Source: a virus. From it: a stretch of DNA of 52,701 nt. The notes under the pieces were generated by a model, which saw only the letters and a program-made list of their open reading frames with translations, was not told where the DNA came from and ran no database searches. The stretch is taken from positions 1-52,701 of IMG/VR virus record IMGVR_UViG_3300042465_005662; one strand, written 5' to 3'. Made by a program: the position numbers and the translations under genes. Position 1 is the first letter of the stretch; every line of letters starts with the position of its first letter. Below are positions 29,601 through 38,302 of this stretch, piece after piece.

Positions 29601-32600
29601 TCAGCCCCGTTCTGAGTTCTTTTCAAGCTGATGCATCAGCTTGTACATCTGTTTTGCGCCTGCACGGCGGTTGCCTTTGCCCGCGCCGCGGACCGCTTTC
29701 GCCGTCATGACGAACTCTCCGTCAGAGAGCATGGCAGGGATTGAATCGGATTTCTCGGTCCCCGGACCGCTGATTTGACCATTGCGTCGAGGATAACCGC
29801 CCTGAGCCAAAGCTGCAATACCGCCCATGTTCATAAACCGGGCAGCGCCCCCTGACAAAGCGTTCCAATTTGCATTGGATTGCGGACCAAACATGGTCTC
29901 AGCCGCATTCCTAATCTGCGGGTCCGTTGCCCCTTGCTGGGTCAGGCGCTGGTATGCCGCCATCTTGTCTTCGCCCGTAGGCAGCAGGCCAGCAGCCAAG
30001 GTCTGCGAGTAAAGATTGGGACCGGTGTAGCCTGCTCCGGGGTTTGTGATATTGGAATACATCCCGCCAGTGGAACCTGGGGGAGGCGTCATGGGCTTAA
30101 AAGTGACGGGATCGTAGTCACGCCCTGGTCTGTATTCCATGTCCCTCATTTCGCCGGGAGGCGTCATGGGCTTAAAAGTGACGGGATCGTAGTCACGCCC
30201 TGGTCTGTATTCCATGTCCCTGACCATCGACATACCCGGTCCCACGCGAGCACCGGGATCATCACTAAAATCCGGAGGAGGGGGGTTTATTCTTATAGTC
30301 TCGGTGTCCCCAGGGGGCGCTATCGGCGAAGGCGTGATTGGGCCGACCACATTCACTGGAGGCTGAGTGACTGGAGGCGCTATCGGCATCGTAGTAATTG
30401 GACCGCCCGGAGGTTGGGCGACTGGAGGCGTCACGATATTTTGCAGTCCTCTCCAATCAGCATCTGTTTGCATACCGTAGCGGTTTTCTGCGGCGGCGCG
30501 AATCTGAGCATCCGTCAAACCTTGTCGGGCCAGACCGCGATAAAGCTCTGCTTTGTCTTGACCGCTGTAGCCGCTAACATTACGGGGCAACTGGCCGCTG
30601 GCCGCGATACCCGCTTGCTGGTCCATGGCAAAGCGCTGGCCCTGCAACATTGGGGCGTAGGCAGCCTGCCGTTGAGCCACGGCAGCCGTGCGGTTACGAG
30701 CACCAAAACCGGTGTCTGCCGAATCCATAGGATTGGTCTCAGGCGCGAGGGCCGAGATTCCCGCATTGATGTTGCCGTACATATTCCCGCTGCCCGCGGC
30801 CCGGCGCATGGCTTTTTCTTGGGCAACCTTGTTCCGCGCAGCCTCCTGCTTGGCCAGTGTTGCTGCTCTGGACTCTGAGGTTCTTACGTTGTATGCCTTT
30901 TGCTCCTCAGCAATGGTTGGGTCTTCTGTAAACGCAGTCCATTTCTTGACGTCCATGCCGTCTTTAAATGTGTCTTGCCATTTAGCAAATTCCGCGGACG
31001 TAGGGTCTCGGCCCAGTACTCTTTTAAAAATGTCAGTGGTCTCTGCTACTCCGCCCTCGGCATAGTGCTGAACGTCTCCGCCCCCTGCGTACCGCTGTGG
31101 GCCCATCAGGTTGGTGTACATGGACGAGGTGTTGTAGGGCTGAGCCACTTGACGGCTGCCGATTGAGCCCGAAGGCGTGTTGTATACCGGAGGCAGGCTC
31201 ATGCCGCCCTGGCCCCCTGTCGCCGCACCGGACATGTTGAAGCCACCGTAGTCGTAGTCAGGGACGTCGTAGGTAGGCAGGCGCGTGCTTTGGCCAAAGA
31301 CCGGTGCGCCGAATTCGTCGTATACGACGCCCGGCAGGCCCTGCATATACATCTGGCGCTGCGTACCGCCCTCGCGGATGCGCTGGGTAACGGGTTTCAT
31401 CAAGGATTGGGTGATAGGTCCGCCTTGGACAGGCTTGGACTCAAAGCCTCCGGCCAAGCCCATGATGCCTAGACCTGCTCCCACGGCGGGGCCATACGTG
31501 CCCAAAACACCGGGCATCACGGACTTAAATGCGGTCTGGTACGCGGCTTCCTGCATAGCTGGAGTGGCAGTTGGGACACGCGCCAACAGGTCCGATACCG
31601 CCTTTGATCCCGCCTCTTGGGCAGCAGGGGTCGCGGCCTCCTTGATGCCGGAGGGAGAGATATTTTCGCTGACAAACTTTTTGGCGGAGTCAAACATCCC
31701 AGGCTGAGTGCCTCCGAGGGGCTTGGCCAAGCTGCCCTGTGAGGCGGTAGCATCAAATGCGCTGCCTGCAGGAGCTGGAGCCCCTGCAGCGGCAGAGGCC
31801 TGATCCCCAAAGAACTCTGGGAACGGTTTTACCGGAGCCCCGGTCATCTTCAGTTCGCTGTACGGCGCTGCATCGGGCACAGGCATCTGGTTTGAGCCAA
31901 GGCCTGCAGTGGGAGCCCCTGCTTCAGGAACCGGGGCCTGCACGGATGCACCAGGGGTAAACGCCCCGGTAAATTTGTCTATTTGCCCCTGGAACGCTTG
32001 GCCAGGGGTAAGGCCTGCGGTTGAAGCGCTGCCGGAAGCAAAGGCGTCTGCTCCGCCCATAAGCCCTGCGCCAGCACCTGCGGTAATCCCGCCGACGGCC
32101 CCCGCCCTAAGGGCATCCTTCAGGTTCCCGCCCGCCAAAAGCGTGGAGCCCGCAGAGCCTACAAAACCGCTGACCGCGGCCACGCCTGCAACGGAGCTTG
32201 CGCCCAAGAAGCTGGCTGCCGCTGGGCCGAGGAAAAAGCCCAGGGCCACGGTCGTTACAAGACGGCCCACGGTGCTGCTGGCAAACTTCTTGACCGCCTT
32301 GCCAATGGACTTGAAAGCCTTCTTCAAGAAGAACTCTGGCAGGCCTGTGGCGGGGTTGATCGTGCCCGAGCCGCCGCGGCGCTTGAGCATCCGGGCTTCG
32401 GCTGGGGTGATGTGAGCCAGCATGGTGTCGCCATTGCGACCGTAGCTGGCGATCGCCTTGGCAATGGGTTTCAGCTCCGCGATGCCGCCTTGAGCAAATG
32501 CCTGAACGCCCGTGGGGGCGGCAATCATCTGGTCCACTGCCATGTTCAGGGCAGCAAAGAAGTAGGGGTCAAACTGCTCAGGCAGGATGTCGTCGGGCAT

Positions 32601-32894
32601 GCCCTGGGCCAGGAACTGCTGACGCAACTGGTCATACTGCTCTGGGTTGGCCAGAATCTGATCGACCAGATCGTTCAGGGCATCGAGCTCCTCGGGAGAA
32701 ACATCCAGGCCTCGGAGTTCTTCTGTGAACTCGGCCACGGCCTGGGGATCAACCTGGGAAGCGCCTGCCAGCATCTCGTTGGAAAATTCCTGAGGAGAAA
32801 TCTGCTGGCGCATCTGTTCATAGATCGCCATTTCTTCAGGATTTGGGCCCTGTGGTGCCATCTCGGCAGGCATGCCCATTTGTGGGTTTTCCAT
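29601..32894 (-). CDS. Giant virion-associated protein (1097 aa)
   Basis: Residues about 150-185 have the pattern DTMLAHITPAEARMLKRRGG and GSGTINPATGLPEFF, found in large proteins of many podoviruses. An Ala/Gly hydrophobic region (about 205-290) may cross or insert into a membrane. The middle is Pro/Gly-rich, with an exact 25-aa duplication near 910-960. The C-terminus carries ISGPGTEKSDSIPAMLSDGE and FVMTAKAVRGAG, a recognised phage motif of unknown role. Probably an ejected or internal virion protein. Confidence 0.6.
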   Translation of the reverse strand: MENPQMGMPAEMAPQGPNPEEMAIYEQMRQQISPQEFSNEMLAGASQVDPQAVAEFTEELRGLDVSPEELDALNDLVDQILANPEQYDQLRQQFLAQGMPDDILPEQFDPYFFAALNMAVDQMIAAPTGVQAFAQGGIAELKPIAKAIASYGRNGDTMLAHITPAEARMLKRRGGSGTINPATGLPEFFLKKAFKSIGKAVKKFASSTVGRLVTTVALGFFLGPAAASFLGASSVAGVAAVSGFVGSAGSTLLAGGNLKDALRAGAVGGITAGAGAGLMGGADAFASGSASTAGLTPGQAFQGQIDKFTGAFTPGASVQAPVPEAGAPTAGLGSNQMPVPDAAPYSELKMTGAPVKPFPEFFGDQASAAAGAPAPAGSAFDATASQGSLAKPLGGTQPGMFDSAKKFVSENISPSGIKEAATPAAQEAGSKAVSDLLARVPTATPAMQEAAYQTAFKSVMPGVLGTYGPAVGAGLGIMGLAGGFESKPVQGGPITQSLMKPVTQRIREGGTQRQMYMQGLPGVVYDEFGAPVFGQSTRLPTYDVPDYDYGGFNMSGAATGGQGGMSLPPVYNTPSGSIGSRQVAQPYNTSSMYTNLMGPQRYAGGGDVQHYAEGGVAETTDIFKRVLGRDPTSAEFAKWQDTFKDGMDVKKWTAFTEDPTIAEEQKAYNVRTSESRAATLAKQEAARNKVAQEKAMRRAAGSGNMYGNINAGISALAPETNPMDSADTGFGARNRTAAVAQRQAAYAPMLQGQRFAMDQQAGIAASGQLPRNVSGYSGQDKAELYRGLARQGLTDAQIRAAAENRYGMQTDADWRGLQNIVTPPVAQPPGGPITTMPIAPPVTQPPVNVVGPITPSPIAPPGDTETIRINPPPPDFSDDPGARVGPGMSMVRDMEYRPGRDYDPVTFKPMTPPGEMRDMEYRPGRDYDPVTFKPMTPPPGSTGGMYSNITNPGAGYTGPNLYSQTLAAGLLPTGEDKMAAYQRLTQQGATDPQIRNAAETMFGPQSNANWNALSGGAARFMNMGGIAALAQGGYPRRNGQISGPGTEKSDSIPAMLSDGEFVMTAKAVRGAGKGNRRAGAKQMYKLMHQLEKNSERG
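30082..30222. repeat. 75-bp tandem direct repeat inside the 1097-aa gene
   Basis: Two nearly identical in-frame copies with a 75-bp period encode DMEYRPGRDYDPVTFKPMTP followed by PGEMR or PPG. The identity at DNA level implies a recent duplication. The protein frame is preserved. Confidence 0.8.
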
Positions 32895-32947
32895 AGTATC
32901 TTCCTTACGCCGTGGCAGGCAGGTAAAAGTGTTGAAATCGTATCATG

Positions 32948-33607
32948 TTAGGGGGCTACCGGTCTAGGGCTGGGCAGCGGTGCGATGAAGTTCACCGCTA
33001 TCACCGCAGAAGGCATCCCGGGATGCGGAGCGGTCGGTGCAACAGCTTCCAACGTCATGTCCGTATCGTCCGATGCCCACCGCAACTCGACATACTCGTT
33101 CACTGCCAAATCGATGTTGAAGTTCCACGAAATGTTCAGGTGCACGTTGTTGCCGGAGACCGTGTATTGGTGAGTGGAGTAGCCGATGTCTGTGCCGTTT
33201 CGGGCAATCCAGATGTACACCTGCTTGGCGCTGGAGGACTTACTTCGCAACTGTCCGGAGAACTGAAAGTTGTACACGCCGCCAATCCCGACATATATCC
33301 GGCTGTCCGTGCCAGAGTTCACGAACACCGCGTTGTTCAGGTACTCAAGCGGAAAGTCGATAGGCTGGCCGACGTTCGCCGCCACGATGGGCTGGTCAGT
33401 AGTGCTGAAGAAAAGCCCGTTTGGACAGTCAATGTACTGCCCGCCGTTGGGCCCGATCAGGTTGTTGACGCTGCCGTTGAGGCGGTTGAAGTACAGGCGC
33501 AAAATGTTGTTGAGCTGGTCCTGGTAATACCGTGAGTAGCCCTCTTCCGCCAAAGGCAGGTTGGGGTTTGCAACCGATGCAAGCTGCTCGTTTCTGGCGA
33601 CGGCCAT
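32948..33607 (-). CDS. Putative C1q-like jelly-roll virion protein (219 aa)
   Basis: The first 55 residues are helical (NILRLYFNRLNGSVNNLIG); the rest is beta-rich, with YIDCPNGLFFSTTDQPI, VGIGGVYNFQFSGQL and VELRWASDDTDMTLEAV resembling a TNF/C1q-type jelly roll. Such domains serve as knobs on phage fibres or head decorations. ATG 33607 overlaps the tail gene stop (TGATG). Receptor binding or decoration is inference. Confidence 0.55.
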   Translation of the reverse strand: MAVARNEQLASVANPNLPLAEEGYSRYYQDQLNNILRLYFNRLNGSVNNLIGPNGGQYIDCPNGLFFSTTDQPIVAANVGQPIDFPLEYLNNAVFVNSGTDSRIYVGIGGVYNFQFSGQLRSKSSSAKQVYIWIARNGTDIGYSTHQYTVSGNNVHLNISWNFNIDLAVNEYVELRWASDDTDMTLEAVAPTAPHPGMPSAVIAVNFIAPLPSPRPVAP

Positions 33608-35706
33608 CAACGTCTCCCGTCTTTACGGATGTCCAAACGCGGCGCGCCAAGCTGCCATGTCGTGCCCAGTTTGGTGGACTCGCCTTTCAGGATCATCTGT
33701 CGACCGCGCACGCGGGTGTAAATCTGCCCGGTGAACTCTTCAGTGATGACGTAGGAAGAACCCTTGACCACGTCCCGGCTCTTGCCGCTTGTGACGCCTG
33801 AACCGGAGTTGGTCAGGCCATACAGCGTCATCGTGAGTTCAGGAGACGAGCCCTCTGTCGAACCCTCAAAGGTCAGGTCGGGCAGCATGCGCCACACCTG
33901 GGCCACGTTGTGCCCGTCTTCAATGTCAAACTCTGACGAGGAAATATAGGCTGCAATTGGAGCCGGGGTCCCCGTTTCGTTGTCGTCCACGCCCACTTCG
34001 TGCGACACGACCCTGTAGCCGTACGTGGCTGCGATCGGGCTTCTCAGAAGGCCCGTATCAAGCCACGCGGTTCGTGCCATCGTGCCGTAGTACCAAGCAT
34101 TTTCCGCATAGTTGTAGATGACGTACTTGTCGACGACCAGACTGTCTTTAGAACAGTAGAACCACCAGACCTCGTTGAAGCCCTCGTTGGTTCCCGCAAA
34201 CACCTGTTGGTTTTGTGAAATGTTCAAGTCGTTGAACACGTGCCGACGCAAATCGCAATTCAATGTCTGCACGCGACCGTCGTAGATGTAGAACTTGTCC
34301 ACGCCCATCCAATACACGACGCCTGATGCCAGTATCGCAGCATTGGGGCCCATGATGGAAATGTTGTCGCCCAACGGCTGAGCGCCCCAAACGAACGGCG
34401 GTCCGAGGTACTGCATAGAGTACACAGCCTGATCGGTGATAACCACGATTTCCTGTCGTGTCTGAACAGCGGTGACGATCTCTGAGCCCAGCGACAAACG
34501 CAGGCTACCTGCTTGGTTCGTGGCCAGCGGCTCCCAAACAAAGGGGCTCTCCTGATCGCTCCAACGAATGAGTAGCGGATCGAGGACCGTGCTCTGAAAC
34601 TCATTTGTTCCAAACAGGATCACGAACCGCGAATCGGACACCAACAGGTAGTTGTGCACGATCGGGGCATTAGGGTCTTCGACACCATAAATGTTGACGC
34701 CGCGTTGCGAGATAAACTGCAGGCCGGACTGGGTTCCACTGGTGGTGATGGCCGCGCCGCTGATCGTGGCAGCCACACTGAAGTTTGTGCCCACAGAGTC
34801 GCGGACAAAGTAGGTGACGCCAACAGCAAGGCCCGTGGGCAAGGCCCCGCTGGACTCGAACTGGATCAACGTGCCGTCAGGAAAATTAAATCCCGCAGGC
34901 AGGGAAATTACGCCGGGAGCGGCAATTGAGATGGTGACCTGGATCGGCGTCAATTCCTTGTTCGCGTTCCAGTAGTACACGCCCTGGCCCCGCGCGCCGT
35001 AGATCAAATCCTGGCCAAAGTTCTTGGCATTCCACAGCTGCAAAGCGTTGGTATCAGCCAAGCCATTGCCCCAAGTGCCGAGGCCCCAAGGACCTGCGCC
35101 CCATCCGTTAAATGGGATTTGGAAAGACGGGCCCGCGTTGACTTGGTACTGCGTGACCACCGTGCCGCCGCCGGGGGAGCCGGAGACGTCTGTGGCATTG
35201 CTTACCGCGTCAACGGTGATGGTGTAGTTGTCGTCATCGACTAAAGCGATCTGGAAACTGCCTGTTAGTTTGGCAGCGGTAATGTTTCCGCCAAGGCCCG
35301 TGATCCCCGCACCGCTGAACGTGACCGTGCTTTCATTGGCACATCCGTGATCGACATCAAGCACGTTGACCGTGGAAGTTCCAGCGGCTGCTACGCTGAA
35401 AGGGTTGGTCAATGTGACCGTGCTGCGGATGGGTGTGATGTCGTAGAAAAACCCGCCCCGGTTGACGTAGTACTTGAGGTTGGTGCCCACGCCCAACAGA
35501 TCGGCGTTATCCAGGGTAACCCAATTCCACAGCGAACGGCAGATGCCTGTAAAGGTGTTTGAAGAGTACTGAACCCAGCCTCCAATTTTCTCTGGCGTGC
35601 CTTGGCGAAAACGGATCTTGTCGCACTCGTACCAACCGCCTTCGGTCGTGTAGCGTGTGTTTTCTTTGTTGACACCCGGTTTGAACAGTATCTTGGAAAG
35701 TGGCAT
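33607..35706 (-). CDS. P22 gp10-like tail stabilisation protein (699 aa)
   Basis: The opening (LFKPGVNKENTRYTTEGGWY, then ECDKIRFRQGTPEKIGGW) is a strong signature of the gp10-like packaged-DNA-stabilising tail proteins of podoviruses. The predicted core is a beta-propeller (repeated motifs such as VYYWNANKELTPI, QAVYSMQYLGPPFVWG). An extra beta domain of about 90 residues (about 105-195, STVNVLDVDHGCANESTVTF ...) seems inserted near the N-terminus. Start ATG 35706 has GAGG upstream. Confidence 0.75.
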   Translation of the reverse strand: MPLSKILFKPGVNKENTRYTTEGGWYECDKIRFRQGTPEKIGGWVQYSSNTFTGICRSLWNWVTLDNADLLGVGTNLKYYVNRGGFFYDITPIRSTVTLTNPFSVAAAGTSTVNVLDVDHGCANESTVTFSGAGITGLGGNITAAKLTGSFQIALVDDDNYTITVDAVSNATDVSGSPGGGTVVTQYQVNAGPSFQIPFNGWGAGPWGLGTWGNGLADTNALQLWNAKNFGQDLIYGARGQGVYYWNANKELTPIQVTISIAAPGVISLPAGFNFPDGTLIQFESSGALPTGLAVGVTYFVRDSVGTNFSVAATISGAAITTSGTQSGLQFISQRGVNIYGVEDPNAPIVHNYLLVSDSRFVILFGTNEFQSTVLDPLLIRWSDQESPFVWEPLATNQAGSLRLSLGSEIVTAVQTRQEIVVITDQAVYSMQYLGPPFVWGAQPLGDNISIMGPNAAILASGVVYWMGVDKFYIYDGRVQTLNCDLRRHVFNDLNISQNQQVFAGTNEGFNEVWWFYCSKDSLVVDKYVIYNYAENAWYYGTMARTAWLDTGLLRSPIAATYGYRVVSHEVGVDDNETGTPAPIAAYISSSEFDIEDGHNVAQVWRMLPDLTFEGSTEGSSPELTMTLYGLTNSGSGVTSGKSRDVVKGSSYVITEEFTGQIYTRVRGRQMILKGESTKLGTTWQLGAPRLDIRKDGRR

Positions 35707-35737
35707 GGGTTACCTCAGCGTTGCGATATTTTCGCAC

Positions 35738-36244
35738 TTAACTCAGGAACAGCGCAATCTCAGCTTCGCGGCGCTTGACAAGGCCGGGCAGGATTTTGCC
35801 ACCCCCCTTGTTCCAAACACGGAATGCCTCTGCTGCGCTATCCCAGTCACCCCGGTTGGCACGCATGCGGATGGTACTGCGCTGGAGATTGCCTAGTCCA
35901 AAATTGTAGGAAATAGAGACAAGAGCGTCGAAAGAGCCTTGACGCCCAACCACGCCGGGCACAAGACGAAGAACACCCCGTTCAAAAGTTCCGACATCAG
36001 TGCGGAATAGTTCGTCGATCTCCGTTTTCGTCCAGACACGGTTGTCCTCCGGTTTCAGTGGGTACTCTTTGCGGATCATGGGCATCTCTTTGCCCTCTAC
36101 CCGCACCACGGGAAGCCTGATCTGTTCTTGGTACAGGACGTGGCCGTAGCCAATGGTCCAGATGTGCGCTGGGCAAAGGTAGGGTCGAGAGCGAAAGCCC
36201 TCGTACTTGTGCATCAAGTCTTCCCCGGCCTTGGACAGCTTCAC
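35738..36244 (-). CDS. GH24 (T4-type) lysozyme endolysin
   Basis: A 168-aa muramidase that cleaves the peptidoglycan sugar backbone at lysis. The E-8-C-5-T triad is visible: E15 in KYEGF, C24 in PYLC, T30 in WTIGYGH (Cys replaces the usual Asp; both occur in this family). The motif GSFDALVSISYNFGLG is also typical. The start is GTG 36244, which overlaps the holin stop (GTGA) with GGAG 6 nt upstream; a GTG at 36256 is an alternative. No signal peptide, so export would depend on the holin. Confidence 0.9.
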   Translation of the reverse strand: MKLSKAGEDLMHKYEGFRSRPYLCPAHIWTIGYGHVLYQEQIRLPVVRVEGKEMPMIRKEYPLKPEDNRVWTKTEIDELFRTDVGTFERGVLRLVPGVVGRQGSFDALVSISYNFGLGNLQRSTIRMRANRGDWDSAAEAFRVWNKGGGKILPGLVKRREAEIALFLS

Positions 36245-36744
36245 TTCTTGCTCCACTGGCGGCTACCAAACCAGAACCCGATGATGCCGCCCAGCATAGC
36301 CATCTCGTCGCTGGAGAAGATCAGATCAGAGTAACGAATTACGTCATCAACACTGGTGACCAAGCCCGGGTGCTGGTACAGATACCAAGCCATGAAGGCG
36401 TTGATTGCCACCAGCTCAAAGACAAAAATGTAGGTGACTGTGGGGCGCACAGTGCCCACATAGTTGGACACCCACCTGCTGGCCTTCTCAAGCACCTTGG
36501 CATCGTGTGCCAGCGCTGCTTCGGTCATCCGTGCATCGGTCTCCATTGCCACCTGCTCGGTGCGGATTTCCTCGACCTTAGCTTGAGCGGCAAATCCAGC
36601 AGCAGCCAACGCCAGTTCACGCTCCGTTTGAACAGCAGCCAAAGCCAGCTCATGTTTCTGGTCGGCTTTATTCTGGAAGTACTCCAGCAGCTTGGGCAGG
36701 CCGGAGATCAGCAGACCCCCAAGTGTTGAAAATAGTGAAAGCAT
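36241..36744 (-). CDS. Three-TM GTA-type holin-like protein
   Basis: A 167-aa protein with a hydrophobic N-terminus (SLFSTLGGLLISGLPKLL), a charged coiled coil (about 27-90) and two C-terminal hydrophobic segments (TVTYIFVFELVAINAFMAWY and AMLGGIIGFWFGSRQW). The VRPTVTY and GFWFGSR motifs match the 3-TM gene-transfer-agent/phage holin family. It lies directly before the endolysin and overlaps both neighbours by a few bases. Confidence 0.75.
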   Translation of the reverse strand: MLSLFSTLGGLLISGLPKLLEYFQNKADQKHELALAAVQTERELALAAAGFAAQAKVEEIRTEQVAMETDARMTEAALAHDAKVLEKASRWVSNYVGTVRPTVTYIFVFELVAINAFMAWYLYQHPGLVTSVDDVIRYSDLIFSSDEMAMLGGIIGFWFGSRQWSKK

Positions 36745-37352
36745 TAATGTCCCCTTTTGGTTAGCATGGCACTGGCAATTTCCAGCATAAATTTTACTTG
36801 CTCGATGTCCGCAGGCTGCTGTGCCCAGCCCACCGTGACTTGTCCGACAAACCTGTGGCTATCGGGGGGCACGCTCACCCGGCAGGTGTATCCCACACCT
36901 TTCTCCAAGTACCACAGCCCAACCTCAGACTGCGCGTAGCGGTACTCCCCACAAGGAATCTCGTTGGTCATCAGCCTGACCACATCGGCATTGTTGGCCG
37001 AGTTCTGGCTAAAAAGCCCTACGTCGATGTCTTCAATAGCTTTGTCCCTGCCGTCCTTCGTGTAGGCCCGGTACAGCACCCGGCTGTTGAACAAAGGGTT
37101 GACCTTGAATACCGCCACCACCGTAGCTCCCGTCTTCTTGAGCAGCATGGAGCTTGCGTCATCAGCCCTTGAGGTGTTGATCTCCGGCAGCTTCTTGGAC
37201 TCCTTGTAGGCATCGCGCATGAACTCTTGGTTCTGCCAGAGGAAGTAACCGGCGAAAGCCACCACGCCCATGACAAGGATGGCGAACAGCTTAAACGGGC
37301 TGTCTACGTAGGTCAACACCCTATCAACAACGGACGCTGGTTTGTCGCTCAT
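36744..37352 (-). CDS. Conserved membrane-anchored phage protein of lysis cassette
   Basis: A 202-aa protein with one TM helix near residues 20-40 (LFAILVMGVVAFAGYFLW). The rest (KKTGATVVAVFKVNPLFNSR, LMTNEIPCGEYRYAQSEVGLW, YTCRVSVPPDSHRFVGQVTV) is a pattern conserved in many marine and freshwater phages. Two Cys residues could form a periplasmic disulfide. Located in the lysis cassette; a spanin-like or lysis-timing role is inference. Confidence 0.7.
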   Translation of the reverse strand: MSDKPASVVDRVLTYVDSPFKLFAILVMGVVAFAGYFLWQNQEFMRDAYKESKKLPEINTSRADDASSMLLKKTGATVVAVFKVNPLFNSRVLYRAYTKDGRDKAIEDIDVGLFSQNSANNADVVRLMTNEIPCGEYRYAQSEVGLWYLEKGVGYTCRVSVPPDSHRFVGQVTVGWAQQPADIEQVKFMLEIASAMLTKRGH

Positions 37353-37795
37353 CTCAGGTGATTCATGTATATGATGAAGCCGCCAACCAGAAGGCCAGCA
37401 AGCACGATTACGGCCAAGCCGATGGCAATGTACTCTGCTAGGTCTTCAAGCTCTTGCTGCCGCCTTTTGGCTTCTTTGGCGGCTGCTTCCTTGGCCTCCC
37501 TGCGCTTACGCGCCGCTGCCGCTTGAAACTTTACCCAGTCATTCCACATGCCCGGACGGCCAGCGTAGACCATGCGCTCGCGCAGCTCCTCTTCTTGCTG
37601 CTTGAGTTGCTCAAGCGCCATGAACTCCTCAAGGTCTGACCCGCCGCCCTTCTTGGTGGCTGACTCCTGAATCTTGGCTTTGTTGTCAAAGTAGTCAAAG
37701 ACCCGTGAGCCGAGTTGATGCAGCTCCTTGCCGTTTGCCAGTGCGCCCTTTATTACTGCGAAGGCCGCATTCGCCGCTGCAATCTCTGCCAACAT
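37349..37795 (-). CDS. Coiled-coil membrane protein of lysis cassette (148 aa)
   Basis: Residues about 60-120 are a charged helix (LKQQEEELRERMVYAGRPGM, then ARKRREAKEAAAKEAKRRQQ) and a TM helix lies at the C-terminus (about 123-145). The ANAAF.VIKGALANGKEL start and YAGRPGMW motif are conserved in similar phages. ATG 37795 has AGGTGA 6 nt upstream; GTG 37804 overlaps the previous stop and is an alternative. Function unknown, lysis-linked by position. Confidence 0.65.
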   Translation of the reverse strand: MLAEIAAANAAFAVIKGALANGKELHQLGSRVFDYFDNKAKIQESATKKGGGSDLEEFMALEQLKQQEEELRERMVYAGRPGMWNDWVKFQAAAARKRREAKEAAAKEAKRRQQELEDLAEYIAIGLAVIVLAGLLVGGFIIYMNHLR

Positions 37796-37800
37796 ACCTA

Positions 37801-37893
37801 TCACCTAAACAACGGGATGACAATGTAGGCGCACCAGATGACGAGCCCAATCAAAAGGGCCGCAGCGATAAAGCTAACGGCCCAGTCTTTCAT
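37801..37893 (-). CDS. 30-aa single-TM lysis-cassette protein
   Basis: A small frame from ATG 37893 to TGA at 37801. After MKDWA it is one long hydrophobic helix (SFIAAALLIGLVIWCAYIVI) ending in PLFR. Its stop overlaps the next possible start (GTGA). No strong SD is visible. Size and composition resemble tiny holin or antiholin proteins; placement beside the holin and endolysin supports a membrane role. Confidence 0.55.
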   Translation of the reverse strand: MKDWAVSFIAAALLIGLVIWCAYIVIPLFR

Positions 37894-37908
37894 GGCTGTT
37901 TAGGCGGA

Positions 37909-38301
37909 TTAGGCCAAAACCTTGTCCATCGAGGCTTGTGAGATCACAGCCGCATCGACAAGCATTTGCAGCACCTCAGTGGTGTGCTCAAGCTCTTGCG
38001 CGGATGCCATCTCTTGCTTCGCGGTCACGGCCTCGGGCGCACTGTCGTTGTCCCACTTGACCCGCTCGGAAAGAGTCAGACCAGCGCGAATGTTTTCAGC
38101 GGTCCATGTGCGTGGTGCAGGTAGTGCAGGTGGCGCAGGCTCTGGTTTGACCAGTTGGCCATTAACCCAGCCGTCACCATTGGTCGCATCATCTGGCACT
38201 TCTGTGCTGTAGAACACCGCGATGTCTGGGTGGTAGCACTCATCAGGAATGCCGTGGCAGACATCGCGCACTTTGCCGTTTTCAATCCATGCGTATTTCA
38301 T
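37909..38301 (-). CDS. Tail-fibre-associated phage protein (130 aa)
   Basis: The pattern MKYAWIENGKVRDVCHGIPD, CYHPDIAVFYSTEVPDDA, GWVNGQLVKP and a C-terminal helix is a family commonly located next to tail fibre genes. It may be a fibre assembly factor or a distal component. It begins 1 nt after the adhesin stop codon. Function unproven. Confidence 0.65.
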   Translation of the reverse strand: MKYAWIENGKVRDVCHGIPDECYHPDIAVFYSTEVPDDATNGDGWVNGQLVKPEPAPPALPAPRTWTAENIRAGLTLSERVKWDNDSAPEAVTAKQEMASAQELEHTTEVLQMLVDAAVISQASMDKVLA

Positions 38302-38302
38302 A

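Noticed and set aside
27834-29615. 593-codon rightward frame opposite the Gln-rich gene
   Set aside because: Leu/Cys-rich translation typical of the reverse strand of a Gln/Ala-rich gene.
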